Source: Tetragonia tetragonoides (lineage: Eukaryota; Streptophyta; Magnoliopsida; Caryophyllales; Aizoaceae). From it: 64,000 nucleotides of DNA. The stretch is taken from contig CM076143.1 in assembly GCA_038025085.1 (NCBI GenBank), positions 32,944,501-33,008,500 of the forward strand, read 5' to 3'. The notes below the pieces were generated by a model that was not told where the DNA came from, did not search any database, and was given only the letters and a program-made list of their open reading frames with translations. Positions 1 to 10,500 of this stretch are shown piece by piece. Within the stretch, counting starts at the first letter, position 1, and every line of letters begins with the position of its first letter. The position numbers were made by a program, and so were the translations under genes.

Positions 1-2392
1 TGAAGCCTGAAATTGCGATGACAGCGTTTAGGACGAGGTATGGGCACTAGGAGTTCACTGTGAGGCCTTTTCGTTTGACAAATGCGCCTGCAAAGTTTAT
101 GGACTTGATGAACCGTACGTTACAGCCTTACCTAGATCCAGTTTATTGTAGTCTTTATCGATGATATTCTGGTTTACTCGAAGAACGCCGAGGAGCATGA
201 GCAACATCTACGTACTGTTTTGGAGATTCTGCGAAGACATCAACTTTACGCCAAGTGACAGTGACCGAAGTTGGAAGTTTTCTTGGACTTGCTGGATATT
301 ATAGACGATTTGTAGAAGGTTTCTCAAAGATTGCGCAACCAATCACGAATTTGATGAAGAAAACGACAAAGTTTGTATGGTCCGACTAGTGTGAGATTGC
401 TTTCCAAGAGTTGAAAAAACGTCTTACACGTGCACCTATTTTGACATTGCCATCCGAAACTGAAGGATATGAGGTCTACAGTGACACGTCTATGCATGGC
501 TTAGGGTGTGTTTTGATGCAACAAGGAAAGGTCGTGGCTTACGCCTCAGGACAACTGAAGAAGCATGAAGACAACTATCCTACGCACGATCTAGAACTTG
601 CTGCTGTCGTATTTGCATTGAAGATTTGGCGACATTACCTGTATGGTTCCGCAGTCAAGATATTTACTGATCACAAGAATCTCAAGTATATCTTTACAGA
701 GAAAGAGTTGAACATGCGCCAAAGGAGATGGCTAGAACTTCTGACGGAGTACGACATTGATATCCAGTACCATGAGGGTAAAGTGAATGTAGTCGCTGAT
801 GCTTTGAGTAGGAAGACTCGACATTCATTAAACACTGCTTTAGTGCCTCCTAAGGAGATCATACGTGACTTGCGAAGTCTCGAGGTGGAGATTGTGTTTC
901 AAGGTGACGTTCAATGCACCTTAGCACATATGACTGTTCGACCAACACTGCTTGAAGAGATCAAAGATAAACAAAGTGGTGATGAGGATCTTCAGCGGAT
1001 TCTAAACCACAAAGACAAGGGTAGGTCCGAGGACTTCACTTTGGGCCAAGATGGAATTATGAGATTTCGAGAACGTGTTTGCGTACCCAATGACCCAGAT
1101 ATCAAAAGTCAGATTCTGGGTGAAGCTCATAATACACCGTATTCTGTACATTCTGGTGGAGATAAGCTTTACAAAGATCTTCACCAAGTGTTCTGATGGA
1201 AAGGTATGAAACAAGATGTCGCTGAGTTCATAGCGAAGTGTTTGACATGTCAGAAAGTCAAGATCGAGCACAAGAGACCGGGTGGAATGGTACAATCACT
1301 GGAAGTTCCGACTTGGAAATGGAATTCTATTTCTATGGATTTTGTCATGGGTTTACCTTTGACAGAAAAGAATAACAACGCCATTTGGGTGGTTGTAGAT
1401 CGCTTGATGAAGGTTGCATGATTCATCCCTATGCACGACACGTGGGAGATGGAGAAACTGGCTGACGCGTACGTCAAGGAGGTCATGAGACTTCATGGTG
1501 TACCTGAAGATATTGTTTCTGATAGAGACACGAGATTTCTCTCTAACTTTTGGCAGAAATTACAAGAAGCTTTTGGAAGCAAATTGAAGTTTAGTACCGC
1601 TTTTCATCCTGCAGCAGATGGCCAGACGGAAAGGACAATCCAGACTCTAGAGGATATGCTTCGAGCGTGTGCCCTCGAATACCAAGGTTCGTGGGATAAA
1701 CATATTCCGTTGATCGAATTTTCTTACAACAACAGCTATCAGTCAAGCATTGATCGAGCGCCATATGAAGCCTTGTATGGTAGGAAGTGTAGATCGCCTG
1801 TATGTTGGAACGACATTAGCGAGACTGCAGTTTTGGGTCCTGATATGATCCAGCAGACTGTCGACATTGTGAAGGTGATTCAGACAAAGATGCGAAGTGC
1901 ACAAGATTGCCAGAAATCATATGCAGATAGAGGTCGTAGACCTGAAGAATTTGAGGTGGGAAGCAAGGTACTTTTGCGAGTATCTCCTACCAAGAGTGTT
2001 ATGCGTATTGGTCGTAAGGGGAAGTTAAGTCCTCGTTACATTAGACCTTACGAGATCCTAGGGAGGATTGGTGAAGCTGCTTAGCGTCTAGCTTTACCTA
2101 TGGAACTTGAGAAAGTCCACAATGTCTTTCACGTCTGTCAAGTGAAGCGATACGTACACGATCCAACTCATGTCGTTCAACCTGAAACGATCGAACATGA
2201 CGAGAGTTTGACATATGAAGAACGCCCGATCGAGATCACCGACCGCAAAGAGCGCTCGACTTGCATAAAGACTATTCCGATTGTGAAAGTTATTTGGTCC
2301 CGTCATGGTCAAGAAGAGGCAACCTGGGAAGCTGAATCCATGATGCGCGAGAAGTACCCAGAACTCTTTCTCGAAGGTACTAATTTCATTTG
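1..2392 (+). pseudogene. Ty3/gypsy chromovirus (Tekay-like) pol fragment, decayed
   Basis: This is the 3' part of a gypsy polyprotein that would copy and integrate the element. In order: the end of reverse transcriptase (VRPFG near 60-75, then frame damage and a deletion near 240-260), RNase H (411-810, with ADALSRK at its end), the integrase zinc-binding region ([11 protein letters not shown] ... CLTCQ, 1128-1250), the integrase core ([23 protein letters not shown]; about 1330-1640), and a C-terminal chromodomain-like segment (VKVIWSRHGQEEATWE, 2287-2334). From 411 onward everything lies in one frame, interrupted by TGA at 1194 and 1419 and TAG at 2082; an earlier TAG lies near 388. The chromodomain-like tail places it among chromoviruses, most like Tekay/Del (family knowledge). 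The 5' half lies outside the window. It is non-functional. Confidence 0.9.
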
Positions 2393-2394
2393 AG

Positions 2395-2659
2395 TTTCGG
2401 GACGAAACCCTTTTTAAGGAGGGTAGAATGTCACACCTAGTAATTTCATGTTTTGTTTACCGCTTTGCACGAGTTGCATGTTCTAGCACTGCATGCTGCC
2501 CTGCTAATCGACCTAGATCACAACTGTAGTACACGTATTGCATTGTCGTTGTCCTAAAGTCGATTTATACCTTCGCTTGCGTAAACTCGTTTCGTCGTTG
2601 AGAAGTGATTACTTCATGTTTCAAGTTTCAGGACGAAACTTCCTTTAAGGAGGGTAGAA
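2395..2659 (+). repeat. Duplicated polypurine-tract block before the 3' LTR
   Basis: Two near-identical blocks of about 36 bp, both containing GGACGAAA and AAGGAGGGTAGAATGT, lie at 2395-2431 and 2626-2661. The second abuts the LTR start at 2660. The AAGGAGGG tract is the likely plus-strand primer (polypurine tract). About 195 bp lie between the blocks, starting TGTCACACC, which itself resembles an LTR start. Confidence 0.7.
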
Positions 2660-2985
2660 TGTGATACCCCAATATTTTCTATAATTATAATATAGATTTA
2701 TAATTCATTTATAAATAGTTTCGGAGATTTAAATCGTATATTTATTTAACGATTCGATTTACTCAAATTAAGCCATAATAATATTTATTATTATGGGAAT
2801 TTCGGGATTTATAATTATCAAACTGAGGGATTTAGTTAAAATGATTTTGTATACGAATAAGGCTTATTAATATTATTTTAATTGGTTTTAATTAGCATTT
2901 AATTATTTTAATTCTTTTTAATTAGCAATTAAATCAGAAAATAATCCTAACTCTAGTAGGGTTTGACTTTCCTTGACTAAGCACC

Positions 2986-2993
2986 TATATAAG
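2986..2993 (+). promoter_or_regulatory. TATA-like box of the LTR promoter
   Basis: TATATAAG lies about 330 bp into the LTR and is followed about 50 bp later by the pyrimidine-rich stretch expected near a plant transcript start. Its position and sequence fit the U3/R border; transcription itself is inferred. Confidence 0.6.
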
Positions 2994-3043
2994 CTACGAG
3001 ATGGGTCGGTTGATCAGTTTACAAAACTTAGTCAAAAGCCCCA

Positions 3044-3450
3044 ATTCTCATCTCTCTCTCTCACGCTATTCTCTCTCTCTTTTCTCTCTCTCTCCACCAC
3101 ACACCTCTCTTTCTCTCTCTCCCCTTGCTGTCGCTGGCCACCAGGCCAGCACCGCCTCCTCTTCCTCCCGCCGGTGAGCCGCTCTTCCCCCTCTCCTTCT
3201 TTCTCTCTCTTTTCCTTTCTCTCTCCTCGTACTCTGTTATCCCCCTCCCCTGTTTTCGTCGAGGCGCGACTGTCGCGCCGCCGCCGCGCCACCAAGCCGC
3301 GCCTGGGTGGTCGCTGGCGAGTGGCCGACTCGATGGGACCTTGCCCGTCGCTCCTCCCCCTCTCAGTCGCTCTCTCTCTCTCGCTCGCGAAATCTCTCTC
3401 TCTCTCTCGCGCGATCTCTCTCACTCTCTCTCTCTCCTCCGTCGCCGGTG
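3044..3450 (+). repeat. CT-rich low-complexity tract in the LTR
   Basis: Runs of (CT)n/(TC)n with GC-rich interruptions. Several long open frames cross it on both strands, but their products are Ser/Leu/Arg/Glu repeats and are not genes. It probably forms the R/U5 leader of the element. Confidence 0.8.
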
Positions 3451-5297
3451 CTCCGGCGAGCCACCGCCGACCTTGGTGGTCAGTGGGTGGTGGTCTTGGT
3501 GATGGGCTAGGTCGTGGGTCCCCATGCTTGGTGTATCACGGCCTAGACTCGAAAAACCGATTAGGGTTTCGTGTAATATTTTCGTTTTAATTAATTTCGT
3601 ATTTTCAGTATTTTTCAATAATTGTTTTTATTTTTCAGTACTCGTTCGGAGTCCGAATCCAGATTTTCAAAAGCATAGATTGGTTGGAATAAATCAAATA
3701 GTTTAATAAAAATATTAGTTTACAGTTTCAGTACTGTTTGGATTTTCGTATTTATCAATTATGTCTAGGTAATTATTTTTAATTAGGACCAAACGGACAA
3801 GTGTGATCGGGTTGTGATTAACCAAGTTACCTACTGCTTAGTGAGCGTTTGTTAGGTAAGCGATTGTGCCTACCTCTTTCCAAAGCCCCATCAAAACTAT
3901 TTTGATGTGTTATGTGCTAATTGATTATTATTGTGAATTTAATATGCGAAGCATGATTAAATTATATCGTCGTTAATTATGAGAATTTGAAATATATTCT
4001 TCGCTGTAAATATGATTTATATTGAGTATGATAAGTTTATAAAGTTTCGTTAATTAATTAGTTCATATGCTAATTAATGTTTAATTATGGCGATGTTGAA
4101 TTTCTAATATTATTGTGATATAATAATATGTTCTATTTAGAATGGGATATTATTGAGTGCTAATGAGCACCTACTATTATATTTTTATCATTTATTTGTG
4201 AAAGTGTAATTTTTGGATATCATGATTTCCTGACGAAGTGCTGCCGAAATTTCGTTAGACATATATGAGCATGACTATTGTTAATATGCCCTTATGTCGT
4301 AATCGTCGTCATTATTATTCATTATCATGAGCATGAAATGAAGTAGTACGTCGTGGTCTCGTTGTACCACTAGGTCAATCAATGCAAGTATGTGAATTGA
4401 ATTAAATGAGAATAAGACTCCTAATGGATCCCTAGGAGTAGTCGAGCTATCGAGACTTATCTAATTGATATAGTCTAGGGATGCGTGATTCCCAAGTTAC
4501 TTTTATGGACACCTCGTATTGTGTTCGAGACGGATCATTCCCCACTGTTTAATTCTCTACATATCGATTATTATGTTAGAGGTAGTGTGAGTATACACTA
4601 GCATAAGTCCATGGCATGTCTATATCTATCTATGAACAGTATGGGTAATCGCTGTTCTATTCGCTCTCTTATCTCTCTAATCAAGATGGTTTATCTATTT
4701 GTGTTCGAATGATCACTAAAGCATGAATTGCATGTAATTGAATATCGAGTATGCGTGTGCTTGATTGTATGACTACTTGTGCATGCAAATGAATTTCAAT
4801 GATTCTTCTAAAACTCAGGTAAGGTTTGCGAAAGTGTTTTTACTGGGTATGGACGACGTTTATTTAGTTTATCTGATTTTTGTTTTCTTTTGTTTCTTCT
4901 CTTTTTCTTCTGTACCTTGTTTCCGTTACGGAAACCAAAGTGCAGATGTAGCTGAGTGAGGACGGTTTGCTAGAAGGTTGAATGTGGGCTGTTTGTTTAG
5001 AACTATGGATTTATTGGTTACCTTCGATTATTTGGGATTTTGGTTTGTTCCCTTGAAGGCAAAGTTGTAATAAAACTATAATGGACTTAAGACCGCTGGA
5101 TAGACAACTCTGATATTTATGTTTAATTTGTTTAGATGCTTCCTTTGATACCTAGTTTTTCTTTCTGCTTAGCATTTACTCCTTAGCGATAAATGTTGCA
5201 GTAACTACCCTTAGGTCAGTGACGGTTCGGCGGTGTCGAGTCGTGTATAGCGACGTCGATAGTTCCCGGAAAATCGTGGCGAATTCGGGGTGTTACA

Positions 5298-5337
5298 GGG
5301 ACGCAGTCCGTGGGCGATAGAAATCCCGGGTCCTTAC
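5298..5337 (+). other. Short relic of a Tat-type LTR 3' end
   Basis: About 40 bp (GGACGCAGTCCGTGG ... ATCCCGGGTCCTTACA) match the last bases of the Tat-type LTRs that end at 31498 and 45202. The piece sits between the Tekay-like LTR end and the minisatellite. It may be a leftover of a deleted element; the homology is short. Confidence 0.45.
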
Positions 5338-5338
5338 A

Positions 5339-5620
5339 CCTATGTCCCATGACCCAACACCCATAACCCATGGCGCGCCTTGTCCCATGACATGGTGCTG
5401 CAGCGCCTCGTCCCATGGTGCTGCAGCGCCCATTTCCCATCATGTCCCATGTCCCTTGTCCCAGCGCCCATGTCCCATGTCCCAATGCCCATGTTCCAGC
5501 GCCCAATGTCCCATGTCCCAGAGCGCATGTCCCATATCCCAGCGCCCATGTCCCATGTCCCAGCGCCCATGTCACAGCGCCCAGTGGGCACCCATGCCCA
5601 TGTCACCAAGGGTCCTCTAG
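5339..5620. repeat. Minisatellite array 1 (CCCATGTCCCAGCG type)
   Basis: Tandem variants of CCCATGTCCCAGCGCCCATG, with an internal register of about 10-21 bp. Open frames on both strands are artefacts of the repeat. It shares a block around GGCGCGCC, then CATGGTGCTGCAGCGCC, with array 2 near 9385-9435, so the two arrays are copies of one module. Confidence 0.85.
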
Positions 5621-6314
5621 GGCCATGATAGACCCCCCGAGAGAAGTTTTGGCGAAAATGGTAACCGGGCCCCGGGAATGCTAGGTGATATCGGAATTCG
5701 GGGATCAGAGTGACCCTCCCGAATACAGGCAACATGGGTGATATCGGAATTCGGGGATCGGGGTGACCCTCCCGAGGCATAGAGGGGCCCAAGGGCAATG
5801 ATAGACTCCACGAAAAAATTTGGGCGAAAATGGCAACTGGGCCCCGGGAATGCTATAGGCGACGTATTCTGGGCCTCCGATCCGGAAGAAAAATTTTCCA
5901 CGTTAATATTTTTGCCCCATATCGCACGGGACACCCATAGGGGACATGGGAGGCCCCCAAGGTCGGTTATCGGGTCCCTGATAGGCTTGTAAGGCCGATT
6001 TTACGCGATGCCAATGTGAGGGCCCGAATACGAGAGGCATGGGTGATATCGTAGTTAGGAGATGGGGTGACCCTCTCGGAGCACCAAGGGTCCCATATGG
6101 CCTTGATAGACCCCCCGAAAAATTTTTGGGCGAAAATGGCAACCGGGCCCTGGGAATGCTAAAGGCGACGTGTGGTGGGCCTCCGGAAGCAAACTTTTGA
6201 CGTTAATATTTTTGCCCCATATCGCATGGACACTCATAGGGACATGGGAGGCCCCCAGGGTCGGTTATCGGGTCCTTAATAGGCTTGTACGGGCGGTTTT
6301 ACGCGATGCCAATG
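5621..6314. repeat. Tandem units of about 300 bp, module 1, left part
   Basis: Units are recognised by GGGCCATGATAGACC, GGCGAAAATGG, GGCGACGTG, CCCCATATCGCA and TTTTACGCGATGCCAATG in fixed order. Unit starts near 5622 (shortened), 5790 and 6097 give a spacing of about 300 bp for complete units. The last unit is split by the LINE at 6315. No coding capacity was found. Origin unknown; it behaves like satellite DNA or tandem repeats inside a larger element. Confidence 0.8.
6006..6016. other. Unoccupied LINE target site in a repeat unit
   Basis: CGATGCCAATG followed by TGAGGGCCCG is uninterrupted here. The same position carries LINEs at 6315 and 13898, so this is the empty-site reference. Confidence 0.75.
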
Positions 6315-7286
6315 TTTTTTTTGTTTTTTTGGTGCAAATCAGAAATTGTATCATTACTAGCTGCAATGTAGCAAGATTACAGCCCATAGGTCGTGTAGAT
6401 CCAAGGCCACCTACTAGGTAGGGTTCCTTTTTTCTACACTCCTTTACAACCAAACACCCTAAACCATAACTGGAGCTACACACTGCATCCAGTGGGACAT
6501 TCTATCTGGTACACAAATACAGGTATTTCTGACTTACAGCAAATACATACATACTGAACAGTATTCTATTACAATTTCTACAGATAACTTAAAAAATTTT
6601 CCACACACATAAATCTACACAGAGTTTGTGCTTAAAACAGTTATACTCTTTCTATCCATCTTTTGTCCTTGTTGTTGATCTTCCTCATCCTGCTACCTTG
6701 CTGTATTGTGCTCCTGACTGATTGCTGAATCTGCTGCATGGTCTGCATCATAGACATACTGCTTCCCTCAAAATGTTTGATATTTCTGCTCCTCCATATC
6801 CAGTACACAGCTGCGGCAAGTCCTGCTGCATACACTTCTTTTCTGAAACTTGAGCACTTTTGCCTACTTATCCAGTTAAGCATGCCCTGGATTGTGTTTG
6901 CTCTTGCTGATATCTGTAACCAACCTCTCAGTTGGTCCAAAATCCCTGTTGACACACTGCAGCTGAAGAACAGATGGTTATGGTCTTCTGGCTTTATTTT
7001 GCATTGGTTGCAGACAGCATCACCATTCAAGAACCCCATTTTTTGCATCCTGTCCTTTGTTAGCAGTCTCCCCTGTTGTGCTAGCCATAAAGAGAAGCTT
7101 TGTCTTGGTATGGTTATCCTTCCCCAAATCAGATTAGCATGTCTGTGCTTTGGCATAACCCCTGTTAGAACACTGTATCCTCTTGCAGCTGAATAACAGC
7201 CATCAGGAGCTTCCTTCCAGACCCCTCTTGCTGTATATTGTTCCTGGAAATAGCTCTTGATTTTGTTGAGCTTATTCCAGTACCAG
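6315..7286 (-). mobile_element. LINE copy 1, 5'-truncated L1-type retrotransposon
   Basis: On the - strand this is the 3' end of an L1-type element. Its A-tail is read as poly-T from 6315, followed by the 3' UTR and the C-terminus of ORF2. It is flanked by CGATGCCAATG (6304-6314) and CGATGGCAATG (7287-7297), a target-site duplication of about 11 bp with one mismatch. The 5' truncation lies inside ORF2, as is usual when target-primed reverse transcription stops early. Confidence 0.9.
6641..7285 (-). pseudogene. LINE copy 1 ORF2 C-terminal fragment (zf-RVT region)
   Basis: The fragment is open to the truncation point but has no start of its own. It encodes the end of an L1-type ORF2. The segment around LIWGRITIPRQSFSLWLAQ, then CNQCKIKPEDHNHLFF, is the cysteine/histidine-rich zinc-binding region downstream of RT in plant LINEs (zf-RVT), and it ends in a basic tail. 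It is colinear with residues near the C-terminus of copies 2 and 5. No RT catalytic part remains, so it is inactive. Confidence 0.85.
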
Positions 7287-7915
7287 CGATGGCAATGTTA
7301 GGGCCCGAATACGGGCGGCATGGGTGATATCGGAGTTCGGGAATCCGGGTGACACTCCCGGGGCACCGGGGGTCCCTTAGGGCCATGATAAACCCCACGA
7401 AAAATATTTGGGCGAAAATTGCAACCGTGCCCCAGGAATGCAGTAGGCGACGTGTTCTTGGCCTCCGGAAGCAAACTTCAACGTTGAAATTTTTGCCCCA
7501 TATCGCAAGGGACACCCATATGGGACATGGGAGGCCCCCAGGGTTAGTTATTGGGTCCCTGATAGGCTTGTAAGGGCGGTTTTACGCGATTCTAATGTAA
7601 GGGTCGGTATATCGGCGACATGGGTGAAATCAGAGTTCGGGGATAAGGATGACCCTCCCGGAGCGCCTTGGGTCCTCTCGGGTCATGGTAGACCCCTAGA
7701 AGATGTTTGGGCAAAAATGACACCTGTGCCCCGGCCAGCCGAAAATCAAAGGATATAATCCACGTTTTTTGGGCTTCCGAGAGGCTCCGGACCAAAGGTG
7801 TATATTTTCACATCATATCGCACGAGACATCCCAAAGAGAAATGGGAGGCCCTCGGGGTCGGTTATCTGGCGCATGATAGGCTTGTACGGGAGTTATTTT
7901 GGGACACCAATGTAA
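7287..7915. repeat. Tandem units of about 300 bp, module 1, right part
   Basis: These continue the unit split by LINE copy 1, then a unit from about 7379 and one from about 7679, with the same landmark order as the left part. The copy of the LINE target at about 7585-7600 is mutated (GCGATTCTAATG) and empty. Confidence 0.8.
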
Positions 7916-8520
7916 GGGGCAGAACACCAAACCAAAAGCATGGTGAGGGCTAGAATTTCCTACCCCAAAGACTGAGGTCTCAAAATTATTCAAAATTAAA
8001 GTGATGTCTCAAAAATATTTCCCAAATTTTTTTAAAGTGATTTGTAATTTTTTTGATATTATTTCTATTTATTTCTTATTTTTCTACCAGTTTTTTAATT
8101 AAAATTAAATTAAATAACTACCTTGTGTGAAAAATTAAAAAAATATATATTTTTCCGTAACTTAATAATATACTTGAAAATTTTGAGGTTGAACTTTTGG
8201 AAAATAATTATCCAAACTCTCAAAAACCTCAGTATGAAAGTTATGCACTCGGCATGTCTACTCCTGTCAGAACCACTAAATCTATTTTCTTAATTGAATA
8301 TCTTTCCTGATTTGTATTATGTGATTACTTTTTTCCATTACTCCAGAACTGCAGAACACCTGGATTGAACATTAAAATTAGAGGACAGATATTCATTTTG
8401 GCCCGTTTAAAATAAGTGAGTTTGTACTCATATGGCTTACTATTTCTTGTATCAAACTTTCATGTTTCTAATCTTCCATATATATATTTTTTCTCTTACA
8501 AGTACACTGGTATCGGGGTA
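7916..8520. repeat. AT-rich module tail, copy 1
   Basis: This matches 29591-30186 almost base for base in long stretches, for example AACCAAAAGCATG..., CTACCTTGTGTGAAAAATT, and CAAGTACACTGGTA at the end. No gene was found. The match stops where the Tat-type LTR begins at 30187, showing that the LTR interrupted copy 2. Confidence 0.85.
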
Positions 8521-9261
8521 CGTACGAAATAGTATTTCTAGAAGGTGTTTCATGTTTCTAAGGACTTGATCCCGCAAACATCTCACTCCTAGAATATCAA
8601 CTAACTACACCACCAAGACAACACGCATATTGGTGTGAAACTATGCTAATAAACTACACTATACTTGTAGTAGTTTTTCCAACTACACTTGTAGTAGTTT
8701 CCAAATAGTTTGTAGATACTGATGTCTAATGTAACAAATTCTTGTCGTCATAATATTGGTGTTATTTTTCTTGATGATTAAGTATATGATATTATGTATA
8801 ATTACGGAATTACCCTTATTACCTTCATTCCTATATGCCACGGACATACCTCCGAAAACTTCTTTCATCTGATAGTGATATGTGGATACATGTAGATAGA
8901 TACACCAATAACACATGTCAATTTGAGAAGTAATTCAGAAGGACAAAACTATCCTCAACTGAGTAGATTGACCAAACTACCCTAAAAAACATTAATGCCT
9001 AACAAAAGTGGTCTAGAGGCGTTTTTTGGGGGAAATATTGGGCTAAGTCCCCTTCAAGAACTTGCTACGCGTAGATCTCCAAAAAATAACCAATTTCAAA
9101 TAAACAATTCGTCTCGTTGAGGGTAGTTTTCGAAAAAGGAGACATGGACACAAGGTGCTAAGGCCTAAGTATGAAGAAGGGAAGAGGCTAAGTCATATGG
9201 GCTAAGTATGAAAAAGTCCCAAGTATAAAGATATCAAAATGTCCATGCCCGTGCTAGGAAG
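8521..9261. other. Intermodule DNA, no gene seen
   Basis: AT-rich DNA with short direct repeats (ACTTGTAGTAGTTT at about 8663-8700). No convincing open frame, RNA gene or transposon end was recognised. Confidence 0.5.
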
Positions 9262-9857
9262 AAGTGCCCATGACGCGGCATGTCCCAGCGCCTATGTCCC
9301 ATGACGCAACACCCATGACCCATGGCGCGCCTTCTCCCATGACGCGGCATGTCCCAGCGCCTATGTCCCATGACGCAACACCCATGACCCATGGCGCGCC
9401 TTCTCCCATGACATGGTGCTGCAGCGCCTTGTCCCATGGGGCTGCAGCACCCATGTCCCATGGGGCTGCGGCGCCCATGTCCCATGGTGCTGCAGCGCCC
9501 AAGTCCCATCATGTCCCATGTCCCAGCGCCCAATGTCCCATGTCTCTTGTCCCAGCGCCCATGTCCCATGTCCCAACGGACAATGTCCCATGTCCCATGT
9601 CCCAGCGCCCAATGTCCCATGTCCCATGTCTAGCGCCCATGTCCCAGCGCCCATGTCCCATTTCCCAGCGCCCATGTCCCATGTCCAAGCGCTCATGTCC
9701 GAACGTTCATGTCCCAGCGCCCAGCGTCCATGTCCTAGGTCCCAGCGCCCATGTCCCTGCGCCCATGACCCAGAGCCCGCCCATGTCCCAGCGCCCAGTG
9801 AGCTCCCATGTCCCATGTCCTAGCGCCCAGTGAGCGCCCATGTCCCATGTCAACAAG
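9262..9857. repeat. Minisatellite array 2 (CCCATGTCCCAGCG type)
   Basis: Same repeat family as array 1, but about twice as long. At its start a 69-bp unit beginning CATGACGCGGCATG is present twice (9269 and 9338). Frames open on both strands are repeat artefacts. It ends where the CACTA-like element starts at 9858. Confidence 0.85.
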
Positions 9858-10500
9858 CACTACTACAGATTATAGCTACAACACCGCTTTTTTTTGGCAT
9901 ATAACATCTATTATAATACCGGTGTGTAAGTGTGCGATGTTGTAAGGTACTTGGTACAACATCGATTTTTTAACTGGTGTGAAAACCTATGCTACAATAT
10001 CGGCTTTTTGTAAAAAAAAAAACGGTGATAAACCTCACCCTACGACATCGCTTTTCATGTAAACGGATGTGAAACCTAAGTCTACAACATCGCTTTTCAC
10101 CAATAAACGGATGTGAAAGCACCTATTACAACATCGCTTTTTACAAAAAAAAAAATCGACGTTGAATGGACTCATTAAAAAATCGAAAAAATCCAGATAT
10201 GCAGGCTTGAGCCCCTTATAAAATTTTAGGGTTACAATTAAACAACTAGCAAATAACAATCACCCAAAATAGCACCACAAACAAAGTAGCCCTTTATTCA
10301 AAAAAGCCTACTGCAATGGCCTTCCCAAGTTTCATTCTACAACGATTTGAGTCTCCATATATAAATATTCCAAACAATCATAAAGATTCTCAAAAGAATG
10401 CTAATTCCAACATGTACAAATGAAACTTTAAAAAGCTATTTAAACAAGTACAAATTCGGTTGACTATTTTCTTGCGGGACGTTCATTGAAGACTCTTTTA

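Larger units (their letters stand above)
2660..5297 (+). mobile_element. 3' LTR of the Tekay-like element
   Basis: The LTR starts TGTGATACCCC directly after a polypurine tract and ends GGGGTGTTACA, giving imperfect inverted ends of the TG...CA type. Length is 2638 bp, within the range for large chromovirus LTRs. It has a TATA-like box at 2986-2993, a CT-rich stretch at about 3044-3450, and then AT-rich DNA with no credible gene. The partner 5' LTR is outside the window, so target-site duplication and LTR divergence cannot be judged. Confidence 0.8.

Noticed and set aside
3032..3590. Open frames of 125-205 codons in the LTR
   Set aside because: Low-complexity CT-rich DNA read as Ser/Leu or Arg/Glu; most likely the untranslated LTR leader.
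5216..5798. Overlapping long open frames on both strands rich in Met-Ser-His-Val-Pro or Met-Gly-His-Gly
   Set aside because: They are translations of the CCCATGTCCC minisatellite in every frame, with no domain and no start context.
9234..9833. Long open frames in the second minisatellite
   Set aside because: Same repeat artefact as in array 1.
5339..9857. Possible CRISPR-like regular repeats
   Set aside because: Repeats without spacers, in plant transposon-rich DNA; ordinary minisatellite and tandem units.
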